Below, in pieces: positions 43,948 through 52,047 of a stretch of 64,000 nt of DNA (its first letter is position 1; each line of letters opens with the position of its first letter). This DNA comes from Sphingomonas panacisoli (lineage in GTDB: Bacteria > Pseudomonadota > Alphaproteobacteria > Sphingomonadales > Sphingomonadaceae). The notes beneath the pieces were generated by a model. The model did not search any database, had not been told where the DNA came from, and saw nothing but the letters and a program-made list of their open reading frames with translations. Position numbers and translations under genes: made by a program. The stretch spans positions 310,001-374,000 of the forward strand of contig NZ_CP042306.1 of NCBI RefSeq assembly GCF_007859635.1, in the 5' to 3' direction.

Positions 43948-44889
43948 ATGTCCTCCCTTCCCGCCGAGGACCGCATGCCGATCCCCCTGACTCGCGCCCA
44001 GCAGATGGAAAACGCCGCGTTCCTGCGGCACCTTCAACGCACCGGCAACGCCACCACCGCGGCGCGAGCGCTAGGGGTCACGCCGCGCAAGTTCAACTGG
44101 CGGCGGGGGCGGTATTCGGCCTTCGCGCTGCGATGGGACGCCGCGCTCGCGATGGCGCATGCGGCGCTGTCGGGCGCTCGCGCTGGCACTGCCGTTCCAT
44201 CATCCGCGGAGCCGAATATTTGTCGCACCAAAGGCGGCCAGCGGCAATTGCGCCGCGCCCAGACTGGCCTGGTCGATCATGCCGCCCGGCAACGTTTCCT
44301 CGCGGCGCTTTGTGCGACCGCAAACGTGTCGCTCTCGGCCGCTGCGGGGTGCCATTCGGCTTCGACCTTCTATCGCATCCGGGATCGCGACCCCGGCTTC
44401 GCGCGCGAATGGCGGCTGGCGCTGGAAATGGGGTATGAACGGCTGAAGATGGCGTTGCTGGAAAGCACGCTGGCGGAATCGTTCGCCGACGACGATTGGC
44501 GCCGCAACGATCCGCCCGCCATCCCGCCGATGACCGCGAACCAGGCGCTGCAGCTGATGTATCTCCACCAGAAGGAGGTGCACACGCTCAACGAGCCGCC
44601 GCACCTCAAGCGCCGGCGCGGGGAGAGCCGCGAGGCGCATTCGTTCCGATTGGCTGCGATGTACGAGGCAGGGCTGGAGGAAGCCCGGTTGAAATATCGC
44701 ATCGCTGAGGCCGAACGCCTGGCGCGCGGCGAGCCGACCTATCACCGCTGGGCGCCGGGCGAACTGCCCGATCTGAGCCAGGTGACGGGATGGTCGAAGG
44801 CCAAGGGCAAGCCGCCGACCGACCCGACGCGAGCGCTGTTCGGGGGATGGCGGCTGGAGGATATTCCGGAGGCGAAGGATCGGTCCTGA
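43948..44889 (+). CDS. Tandem helix-turn-helix protein, possibly phage-terminase-like
   Basis: 313 residues. Two similar blocks of about 46 residues (about 25-70 and 117-162) each start FL-x2-L-x2-T and continue as helix-turn-helix: ATTAARALGVTPRKFNWRR and VSLSAAAGCHSASTFYRIR, each followed by a conserved FAxxW/A-L-A helix. The rest is charged and helical. This looks like an internally duplicated DNA-binding protein of the small-terminase/HTH type; the function is unknown. It is monocistronic behind a palindromic repeat. An alternative start is the ATG at 43975. Confidence 0.65.
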   Translation: MSSLPAEDRMPIPLTRAQQMENAAFLRHLQRTGNATTAARALGVTPRKFNWRRGRYSAFALRWDAALAMAHAALSGARAGTAVPSSAEPNICRTKGGQRQLRRAQTGLVDHAARQRFLAALCATANVSLSAAAGCHSASTFYRIRDRDPGFAREWRLALEMGYERLKMALLESTLAESFADDDWRRNDPPAIPPMTANQALQLMYLHQKEVHTLNEPPHLKRRRGESREAHSFRLAAMYEAGLEEARLKYRIAEAERLARGEPTYHRWAPGELPDLSQVTGWSKAKGKPPTDPTRALFGGWRLEDIPEAKDRS

Positions 44890-45052
44890 ACGCCAGCATA
44901 ACTAACACAGATCAGGAAATATTTCTTCTGCGTGTGCCAAAGAGAGACGCGCAATTTATTCGTTAACGGCAGCGCAACCTTTGGCGTCCTGCGTTCGTAT
45001 CTCGACCCGCCGTCTACCCGCGATGTGTGGCTGTCAGAGGCAGGGAGTGACT

Positions 45053-45574
45053 ATGAAAAAGATCGCATTTGTTATGGCGACCGCGATGATCGCGGTGGCC
45101 TCGCCCGCCTATGCCGCGCCGTATCTATTCAACTTCTCGGGGCCGTCGGGGACCGCGATATTCCAGCTCGATTCCAACCCGACCCCCAACTCTTCGCAAA
45201 CGTTCGTCGGGTCGGACCAGTTTTCGTTCCGCAACGTCGCCGGCATTTTCGGCGGCGTCGCGGGAACGGCGGACACGATCAGCTTCGGTAATGGCATCTT
45301 CGCCAGCCTGAGCATTGCGGCACCCAATCTCGGCTTCACGCAGTTCAATGCGCCCACGCTGTTCACCGGATCGCCGAGCAGCCCCACCTTCCTGACGGGT
45401 ACGTTCACGCTCATCAATCCGTTCTTCGGCAATGGCACACTGACCATTTCTCCGGTTGCCGCCGGCGCGGTCCCCGAACCCGCGACCTGGGCGATGATGC
45501 TGGCGGGCTTCGGCGCGATCGGTTTCGCGATGCGTCGTCGGCCGAAGGTCGCGACCCGCGTCCGCTTCGCCTGA
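45053..45574 (+). CDS. PEP-CTERM sorting-domain protein
   Basis: 173 residues from ATG 45053 (AGGGAG upstream), opening a signal peptide (MKKIAFVMATAMIAVASPAYA). The middle is a Phe/Ser/Gly-rich beta domain without Cys. The C-terminus has PEPATWAMM, a hydrophobic helix (LAGFGAIGFAM) and RRRP, almost the same end as the protein at 9572-10204. An exosortase elsewhere should process it for export or surface release. The 163-base upstream region should hold its promoter. Confidence 0.88.
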   Translation: MKKIAFVMATAMIAVASPAYAAPYLFNFSGPSGTAIFQLDSNPTPNSSQTFVGSDQFSFRNVAGIFGGVAGTADTISFGNGIFASLSIAAPNLGFTQFNAPTLFTGSPSSPTFLTGTFTLINPFFGNGTLTISPVAAGAVPEPATWAMMLAGFGAIGFAMRRRPKVATRVRFA

Positions 45575-45595
45575 TCCGTCCTCCGATGTTAGCGA

Positions 45596-45627
45596 GAGCC
45601 GTCGATCTTAGGGTCGGCGGCTCGTTT
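45596..45627 (+). terminator. Imperfect hairpin, possible terminator
   Basis: GAGCCGTCGATC and GGTCGGCGGCTC pair with mismatches around TTAG, followed by GTTTCG. The T-run is short. It lies 21 bases after the stop of the PEP-CTERM gene. Confidence 0.4.
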
Positions 45628-45706
45628 CGCACGGCGGTATCACAGGCATATTCCACTCCCCGGCCCAACGCGGTAGGACTGTCGTAACAGGGGAGGGGCA
45701 GCACCA

Positions 45707-47311
45707 ATGGCGACGATCGTAGCGGAGGACTTGCGGCCCGATCCGTCGCCCGCCGACGTGCGCCTCGTCATCGCCGCGTCGTCGCTCGGCACATTGTTCG
45801 AATGGTACGACTTCTTCATCTACGGCACGCTGGCGACGATCATCGGCAAGACGTTCGTGCCGTCGGACAACGAAACCGTGCGGATGGTGCTGGTGTGGGC
45901 CGGGTTCGCGGTCGGGTTCGGGTTCCGGCCGTTCGGCGCGGCGCTGTTCGGATTCCTCGGCGATCGGCTGGGGCGCAAATACACGTTTCTCGTCACGATC
46001 ACGTTGATGGGCATCGCGACCGCCGGGGTCGGGCTGATCCCGCCCGCGGCGCAGATCGGATTGTGGGCGCCGGGGATCATCATCTTCCTGCGGGTGCTGC
46101 AGGGGCTCGCGCTGGGCGGCGAATATGGCGGGGCGGCGATCTACGTCGCCGAGCATTCGCCGCCGGGCAAAGCGGGGTTCTACACCAGCTTCATCCAGGC
46201 GTGCGTCGCGGGCGGATTCATCCTCAGCCTGGCGGTGGTGCTGCTGACCAAGCTGGTTGTCAGCGAGGCGACCTGGACCGCGTGGGCGTGGCGCTTTCCG
46301 TTCGTGTTCTCGCTGGTGTTGCTCGCGGTGTCGCTGTGGATGCGGCTGAAGCTCAGCGAAAGCCCGATCTTCAGCGCGATGAAGGAAGCGGGGGAGACCG
46401 CGAAGAACCCGTTCATCGAGAGCCTGACCTATCCCGGCAATCCCAAGCGGCTATTCGTGGCGCTGATGGGGGTCGCCGCGGGGCTGACGGTGATCTGGTA
46501 CACCGCTTTGTTCTCGACGCTGTCGTTCCTGACCACGACGATGCGGGTCGAGGAGACCACCGCGCAGCTGATCGTCGGGTTCGGCGGGTTTTGCGGGCTG
46601 TTCTGGTTCATCCTGTTCGGGCGGCTGTCCGACCGCGTGGGCCGCAAGGCGCCGATCGTGATCGGCTATGCGCTGACATTGGTGATGCTGTTCCCGATCT
46701 TCTGGGTGATCGGCGGGTCGGCGAACCCGGCGCTGGTCCACGCCAACAAGCGCGCGCCGGTGATCGTCAGCGGCCCGACCTGCGACTACAGCCTGACCAA
46801 CATGATCCTGTCGAAGAAGCAGGGCGACGAATGCGGGCAGTTGCTCGATTACTTCTCGAAAAAGGGCATCGCCTACACCAAGGGATCGACGCCCGCGGTG
46901 GTCGTGGTGATCGGTGGCGAGCGGGTGATGGATACCAGCCCGGCGGGGCTCGATGCTGCGCTGAAGGATGCGGGGTACAACCTCGACAAGGTGCGCCCAA
47001 CCGTGCCGGGCGTGCTCGGCATCCTGGTCGCGATGCTGGTGATGTCGGCGCTGGCGGGGGCGACCTACGGTCCGGTCGCGGCGTTGCTGGCGGAGATGTT
47101 CCCGCCCCGCATCCGCTACAGCTCGATGTCGATCCCCTATCATATCGGCACCGGCTATTTCGGCGGGTTCCTACCGCTGATCAGCCAGCTGATCGTGGCC
47201 AAGACCGGCGATCCCTATGCGGGGCTGTGGTATACGTGGTGGGTGGTGCTCGTCGCGCTGATCGTGTCGCTTTGGGGCCTGAAGTGGAAGCCGGAGGCGC
47301 CGCTCGCCTAG
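45707..47311 (+). CDS. MHS-family major facilitator transporter
   Basis: 534 residues, longer than typical 430-450-residue MHS symporters. Twelve spans are expected; motifs are SLGTLFEWYDFFIYG near the start, GFLGDRLGRKYTF (loop 2-3) and RVLQGLALGGEYGG (helix 4). The extra length is a hydrophilic insertion of about 90 residues (about 340-430) with three Cys-containing or charged stretches (TCDYSLTNMI, DECGQLLDYF) between two late helices. Probably a proton symporter for an organic acid; the substrate is unknown. Start has GGGGAGGGGCAGC upstream. Confidence 0.88.
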   Translation: MATIVAEDLRPDPSPADVRLVIAASSLGTLFEWYDFFIYGTLATIIGKTFVPSDNETVRMVLVWAGFAVGFGFRPFGAALFGFLGDRLGRKYTFLVTITLMGIATAGVGLIPPAAQIGLWAPGIIIFLRVLQGLALGGEYGGAAIYVAEHSPPGKAGFYTSFIQACVAGGFILSLAVVLLTKLVVSEATWTAWAWRFPFVFSLVLLAVSLWMRLKLSESPIFSAMKEAGETAKNPFIESLTYPGNPKRLFVALMGVAAGLTVIWYTALFSTLSFLTTTMRVEETTAQLIVGFGGFCGLFWFILFGRLSDRVGRKAPIVIGYALTLVMLFPIFWVIGGSANPALVHANKRAPVIVSGPTCDYSLTNMILSKKQGDECGQLLDYFSKKGIAYTKGSTPAVVVVIGGERVMDTSPAGLDAALKDAGYNLDKVRPTVPGVLGILVAMLVMSALAGATYGPVAALLAEMFPPRIRYSSMSIPYHIGTGYFGGFLPLISQLIVAKTGDPYAGLWYTWWVVLVALIVSLWGLKWKPEAPLA

Positions 47312-47344
47312 CCTTGGCGCGCGTGCGCCGCTAGGCAGCGCGGC

Positions 47345-48373
47345 ATGACCGCCGCCCCCTTACGCCTTCGCCGTGATCCACAAGCGCTGGTCGCCAATTG
47401 GCGCTCGCTGGCGCGGCTGAGCGGGCGCGCGGCGTGCGGGGCGGCGATCAAGGCCGACGGTTACGGGCTCGGCGCGGCGTGGGTCGCGACGACGCTGGCG
47501 GCGGCGGGCTGCCGGGACTTCTTCGTCGCGACCTGGGCGGAGGCGGCTGCGTTGGCGCCGCTCAAACTGCCCGGTCTGTCGGTGCTCCACGGCGTGCGCG
47601 GAGAGGATATGGCGACCGCGCTGACGGGTATCGCGACCCCGGTGCTCAACACCGCGGCGCAGGCGGCGCGGTGGAAGGCGGCGGGCGGCGGGACGTGCGA
47701 CGTCATGCTCGACACCGGCATGAACCGGCTCGGGCTGGGTGCGGGCGATCTGACGGCGGGCGCGCTCGACGGGCTGAACATCGACACGCTGATGAGCCAC
47801 CTCGCCTCGGCCGATGACGACAGCCCCAAGAACAGCGACCAGCGCGGACGGTTCGTGGCCATGGCCGAAGGCGTAACGGCGCAGCGGCTGAGCCTCGCCA
47901 ATTCGGCCGGCATCGCGCTCGGCGCGGATTATGCGTTCGACCTGACGCGGCCCGGCCTTGCGCTGTACGGCGGGGTGCCGCGCCCCGAACTGGCGGACAC
48001 GATCCGGCAAGTGGCCTTCCCGCAAGCCCAGGTGCTGCAACGCCGCCACGTCTCGGCGGGCGAGACGGTGGGCTACAACGCGACGTGGACGGCGCCCGCC
48101 GATACCGACGTGGCGATCCTCAATATCGGGTATGCCGATGGTTATTGGCGTGGGTTTTCGGGGCGCGGCCAGGCGCTGCACGAACGCGAGGCGCTACCGG
48201 TGCTCGGTCGCGTATCGATGGACCTGACCGCGGTGGATGTCACCGGCCGCCAGGTCGCCGAGGGCGACTGGCTCGACATCGACTACGACCTCCCGCGCGC
48301 GTCGGCGGCGTCGGGCATGTCGCAATATGAGTTGCTGACGGGGCTGGGCGACCGGTTCGAGCGCCTACCATAG
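47345..48373 (+). CDS. alr: Alanine racemase
   Basis: 342 residues. PLP-binding Lys is K36 in AAIKADGYGLG, the second catalytic base Tyr is in ETVGYNATW, and the C-terminal beta domain has VLGRVSMDLTAVDV. Supplies D-alanine for peptidoglycan from L-alanine in the cytoplasm. It follows the transporter by 33 bases on the same strand and may be co-transcribed. The N-terminal extension seen in some Alr is short here. Confidence 0.93.
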   Translation: MTAAPLRLRRDPQALVANWRSLARLSGRAACGAAIKADGYGLGAAWVATTLAAAGCRDFFVATWAEAAALAPLKLPGLSVLHGVRGEDMATALTGIATPVLNTAAQAARWKAAGGGTCDVMLDTGMNRLGLGAGDLTAGALDGLNIDTLMSHLASADDDSPKNSDQRGRFVAMAEGVTAQRLSLANSAGIALGADYAFDLTRPGLALYGGVPRPELADTIRQVAFPQAQVLQRRHVSAGETVGYNATWTAPADTDVAILNIGYADGYWRGFSGRGQALHEREALPVLGRVSMDLTAVDVTGRQVAEGDWLDIDYDLPRASAASGMSQYELLTGLGDRFERLP

Positions 48374-48376
48374 ACA

Positions 48377-48448
48377 GTGCTCCGGCGAAGGCCGGAGCGT
48401 TGGCAGTTTCAAACATCCTCTCCAACGCTCCGGCCTTCGCCGGAGCAC
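48377..48448. repeat. REPIN-like palindromic repeat, type 1 copy 2
   Basis: The same 23-base arms as at 19690-19762 (48377-48399 and 48426-48448), here extended to 27 bases because GTTGG is answered by CCAAC. It begins three bases after the alr stop and lies between the convergent alr and phaA genes, so it may also terminate both. Confidence 0.85.
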
Positions 48449-48473
48449 TAAGCCGCTAAAACGTGGGAAGTTT

Positions 48474-49650
48474 TCAGTCCCGCTCGAGACACATTGCGAT
48501 GCCCATGCCGCCGCCGATGCAGAGCGTGGCCAGGCCCTTCTTCGCGTCGCGCTTCTGCATTTCGTAGATCAACGTCGTAAGCACGCGCGCGCCGCTCGCG
48601 CCGATCGGGTGGCCGATCGCGATCGCGCCGCCGTTGACGTTGACCTTGTCGGCGTCCCAGCCGAGTTCCTTGCCGACCGACAGCGCTTGCGCCGCGAACG
48701 CCTCGTTGGCCTCGATCAGGTCGAGGTCGGCGATCGTCCACCCGGCTTTCTCCAGCGCGCGCTTCGATGCCGGGACCGGCCCGATCCCCATCACCGACGG
48801 ATCGACGCCCGCCGACGCCCACGACTTGATCACGGCCAGGATCGGGCTGCCGCGCTTTTCCGCTTCCTCTCGGCTCATCACGACCAAAGCGGCCGCGCCG
48901 TCGTTAAGGCCCGAAGCGTTGGCGGCGGTCACCGTGCCGTCCTTCTTGAACGCGGGCCGCACGCCCGACACGCTGTCGAGCGTCGCGCCCGAACGGATAT
49001 ACTCGTCGTCCTCGACGATCGTATCGCCCTTGCGGCCCTTGACTGTGACGGCCGCGATCTCGTCCTTGAACCGCCCCGCACCGCGCGCGGCCTCCGCCTT
49101 GTTCTGGCTGGCGACCGAGAATTCGTCCTGCTCGCCGCGCGTCACCTGATATTGCTCGGCCAGATTCTCGGCGGTGATGCCCATGTGATAGCCGTTGAAC
49201 ACGTCGGTCAGGCCGTCCTTGATCATCGTGTCGACCAGGCTGACATCACCCATCTTGGTGCCGCCGCGCAGATGCTGCGCGTGCGCACTGAGCGACATGC
49301 TCTCCTGCCCGCCCGCGACGACGATCGTCGCGTCGCCGGTCGCGACCGCCTGCGCCGCCAATGCGACCGCGCGCAGACCGGAACCGCATACCTGGTTGAC
49401 GCCCCAGGCGGGTACTTCCCTTGGGGACGCCCGCCGCCATCGACGCCTGGCGCGCGGGGTTCTGGCCCTGGCCGGCAGTCAGCACCTGGCCCAGGATCAC
49501 TTCCGACACGTCGGCGCCCGATACGCCCGCCTGCGCCAGCGCCGCCTCGATCGCGATGCGGCCGAGTTCGTGCGCGGGCGTACCGGCGAACGCGCCTAGA
49601 AAGCTGCCGACGGGGGTGCGCTTGGCGGCGGTGATGACGATATCGGTCAT
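48474..49650 (-). pseudogene. phaA: Acetyl-CoA C-acetyltransferase (PhaA-type thiolase), frameshifted
   Basis: From ATG 49650 the first 77 residues are normal thiolase (ITAAKRTPVGSFLGAF to [14 protein letters not shown]). After the GGG at 49418-49420 (minus strand) the frame shifts, and the next frame continues exactly as expected: [20 protein letters not shown] with the acylated Cys, [24 protein letters not shown] and CIGGGMGIA. One extra G explains it. The enzyme condenses two acetyl-CoA for PHB. It diverges from phaR, fitting a pha function. Probably an assembly error, as the rest is unmutated. Confidence 0.88.
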
Positions 49651-49752
49651 GGGACGACTCCTGATCTGAATTCCCCGCGTCTGTAGCGTGCCGCCGTCGT
49701 GACGGCCAGCGCAGGCGCACAAGCGATGTTGCCGTTACGGCGAGTCCCGTTT

Positions 49753-49775
49753 TGCTGCGTTTATTTTGCGCAGCA
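49753..49775. promoter_or_regulatory. Inverted repeat in the phaA-phaR promoter region, candidate PhaR operator
   Basis: TGCTGCG (49753-49759) and CGCAGCA (49769-49775) form a perfect seven-base inverted repeat with a nine-base spacer; nearby DNA holds more TGC/GCA words (GTTGCAGTGCATCAAGCA). PhaR proteins are known to bind TGC-rich inverted repeats and to repress their own gene. The link here is inference from position. Confidence 0.45.
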
Positions 49776-49849
49776 CAGCAGCGCGTGTTGCAGTGCATCA
49801 AGCAACCGCGTAGCTATCGGCCCACGATATCGACAGGGGCGATCGATCC

Positions 49850-50401
49850 ATGAAGAAGAATGCCGCCGGCGACGGCCCGGTGATCATCAAGAAGTACGCC
49901 AATCGGCGGCTCTACAATACCGAAAGCTCGTCCTACATCACGCTCGATCATCTCGCGACGATGACGCGCGAAGGGCGCGATTTCAAAGTGGTCGACGCCA
50001 AGACCGACGAGGACATCACGCACAATGTCCTGACCCAGATCATCATGGAAGAGGAAGCCCGCGGCCAGACGATGCTGCCGGTCAATTTCCTGCGCCAGTT
50101 GATCGCGATGTACGGCGATTCGATGCAGGCGATGGTGCCGGGCTATCTGGAAGCATCGATGGAAAGCTTTCGCCGCAACCACGAACAGTTCAAGTCAGCG
50201 GTCGAGGGCGCGTTCGCCAACTCGCCGTTCGCAGAGATCGCCAAGCGCAACATGCAGATGTTCGAGGCTGCGACGAAGGCGTTCAAGCCGGGTGCCGCCG
50301 CCGAGGCCGGTGCACCAGTCGCGGGCAAAGACGAGGATGTCGCGACGCTGAAGGCGGAACTCGCGCGGCTTCAGGAAAAGATCGAGAAGCTCGGCCACTA
50401 A
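49850..50401 (+). CDS. phaR: Polyhydroxyalkanoate synthesis repressor PhaR
   Basis: 183 residues. The N-terminal PHB/PHA accumulation regulator DNA-binding domain reads IIKKYANRRLYNTESSSYITLDHLATM, followed by the EDITHNVLTQIIMEEE motif. The C-terminus has a helical PHA-binding region and a final coiled coil (LKAELARLQEKIEKL). PhaR represses pha and phasin genes and is released by binding nascent PHA. It is divergent from phaA and followed by a small membrane-protein gene. Confidence 0.95.
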   Translation: MKKNAAGDGPVIIKKYANRRLYNTESSSYITLDHLATMTREGRDFKVVDAKTDEDITHNVLTQIIMEEEARGQTMLPVNFLRQLIAMYGDSMQAMVPGYLEASMESFRRNHEQFKSAVEGAFANSPFAEIAKRNMQMFEAATKAFKPGAAAEAGAPVAGKDEDVATLKAELARLQEKIEKLGH

Positions 50402-50404
50402 GGC

Positions 50405-50602
50405 GTGGATTTCACGAGCAAGCAGCTCGCCGAGGGCGCGGTCGCGCTGGCGGTCGTCGTCGCGGTGCTGGCCGGGATCGCCGATTGGCGGCACCGTCGG
50501 CGCGACGACCTCGACCGCGTGGCGTGGTTCGACTGGCGCTCGGTCCAGGTCTTCGCGCTGATCGGGGCGATCGTCGCGTTCAGCCTGGCGGTAAATCTGT
50601 AA
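50405..50602 (+). CDS. Small membrane protein of unknown function
   Basis: 65 residues from GTG 50405, three bases after the phaR stop. Two hydrophobic helices (AEGAVALAVVVAVLAGIA and VQVFALIGAIVAFSLAV) flank a strongly charged loop (DWRHRRRDDLDR). Close spacing implies co-transcription with phaR. No family recognised. Confidence 0.6.
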   Translation: MDFTSKQLAEGAVALAVVVAVLAGIADWRHRRRDDLDRVAWFDWRSVQVFALIGAIVAFSLAVNL

Positions 50603-50611
50603 GTCGTCACT

Positions 50612-50684
50612 GTGCTCCGGCGAAGGCCGTCGCGTTGGCAAGATCGCGCTTCGATTTCCGACGCTCCGGCCTTCGCCGGAGCAC
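50612..50684. repeat. REPIN-like palindromic repeat, type 1 copy 3
   Basis: Arms match the copies at 19690 and 48377 except for a two-base change in the left arm (GGCCGTCGCG instead of GGCCGGAGCG), so its left inner hairpin is damaged. It lies between two convergent genes. Confidence 0.8.
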
Positions 50685-50689
50685 GGCGG

Positions 50690-51883
50690 CTAGTAAAACT
50701 GCGCCAGCGTCAGCGCGCGCGTCGCGCCGCCGCACAGCCGCAGCCGCACCACGCGCCCCGGGTTCCCGGCCGGCCACATCGCAATGGGATCGGTGCGATA
50801 GCCGGCCGAGACGGTCGTACCGTCGATGCCGCAAATCTCTTCGCCGGGCTTCCACCCGCCGGCCGCCGCCGGGCTGCCGCGCATCACATGGAGTACGCGG
50901 AGGCGATCCTGTTCGGTGCCGAGCAGTAGGCCGCTGGTCGAGCGCAACGGCGCGCGGTCGGTATCGGTGGTTGCCGCCATCACCATCCGCCCGGCGCGCG
51001 GGTCGAGCAGGACGCGGAACCGTTGCAGGAACCCGATCCCGATCCGCCCCGACGCGCCCATCCGCGCCGAAAAGCCGCCATTCGCCTCGATCATCGTTTC
51101 GGCCTGGCGGAGCGTCGCGTCGCCGACCGCGACTTCGGGCAGCACGGTGAAGTCGGACTGGACCGGGCCGGCGACGCTGTACGAGACGGTCGAAGTGGTC
51201 GGCCGCACCGCGCCGATCGTGGTCCAGGCCTCGGCCGACACGGCGAGCGTCGCGCCGTCGCCGGTATCGACGATGATCGGGCGCAACCGCGTGCCGTCGA
51301 TCCGCAACTCGCTGATATAGAGCCCCGCGCGCGCCGACAGCGTCAGCGGCGCGCTTTGCCCCGCGAAGGGAAGCCGCCCGCTCGGCAGCAAGCGGAAACG
51401 ATGCTGCGCGAAGTCGATGTCGAGCGCGTATTGGCGCAGCACGTCGCCGCCGATCACGGCGTCGATCGTCGCGTCGCTGCCGGTCGCGCCGGCCGGCAAG
51501 TCCAGCACGCCGAGCCGTCCGCCGGTCTTGGTCAGCCCGCCGATCACCAACGTCCGGCCATCGACTGCGCCCATCGCGACGGTCCCGCCGATCGCGGTCG
51601 CGGTACCGCCGGCGACCACGGGCAAGCGCGCGGCGATCGCCCAGCGGCGCGAGATCACGGTCTGATTGAAACCGGTGTCAAGCAACGCCGTCGCCAGGCG
51701 CCCGTCGATCGTCATGCGGAACCGGATCTGATTGCCCGGGGTCAGCTCGAACGGCACCCACTGCGCCTCGGTATCGGGCGCCAACACCGCGCGGTCGGGC
51801 ATCGGCGCGGGCAGTCCGGGCGCCATCGCCGCAGCGAGGGGCGCGGGCAGAAGGATGGCAAGCGGGAGCAGCCAGCGGTGCAT
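50690..51883 (-). CDS. Secreted retropepsin-like aspartic protease with PDZ domain
   Basis: 397 residues. Signal peptide MHRWLLPLAILLPAPLAAA. Two retropepsin-like units follow, each with a DTG active-site triad: ALLDTGFNQTVIS (about residue 69) and IIVDTGDGATLAV (about residue 207). The last 90 residues resemble a PDZ domain (GTEQDRLRVLHVMRGSPAAAGGWKPGEEI shortened to its SPAA-GW-GEEI pattern). Two DTG half-sites in one chain could form an intramolecular pepsin-like active site. Periplasmic; substrates unknown. Confidence 0.82.
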   Translation of the reverse strand: MHRWLLPLAILLPAPLAAAMAPGLPAPMPDRAVLAPDTEAQWVPFELTPGNQIRFRMTIDGRLATALLDTGFNQTVISRRWAIAARLPVVAGGTATAIGGTVAMGAVDGRTLVIGGLTKTGGRLGVLDLPAGATGSDATIDAVIGGDVLRQYALDIDFAQHRFRLLPSGRLPFAGQSAPLTLSARAGLYISELRIDGTRLRPIIVDTGDGATLAVSAEAWTTIGAVRPTTSTVSYSVAGPVQSDFTVLPEVAVGDATLRQAETMIEANGGFSARMGASGRIGIGFLQRFRVLLDPRAGRMVMAATTDTDRAPLRSTSGLLLGTEQDRLRVLHVMRGSPAAAGGWKPGEEICGIDGTTVSAGYRTDPIAMWPAGNPGRVVRLRLCGGATRALTLAQFY

Positions 51884-52013
51884 GCGCCTGGCTTACGCGG
51901 GCGCCGCAAAAGTAAAAACGGCATTAACCTTGATTGATCGTTAACGCGATGCGGCACGGCGAAGCCGCGCCGTCGGCCCTCGCAAAGCGAGGCCGGCCGC
52001 GCTTTTGCCAGGC

Positions 52014-52037
52014 GCGATTTAGCGTCCGCTAAATCGC
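52014..52037. other. Hairpin downstream of cpaF
   Basis: GCGATTTAGC and GCTAAATCGC are perfectly inverted around GTCC. On the plus strand TGCAAAAAG follows; on the minus strand, in cpaF direction, no T-run follows. It may still protect or end the cpaF transcript. The rest of 51884-52047 holds only short GC-rich hairpins. Confidence 0.4.
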
Positions 52038-52047
52038 TGCAAAAAGC

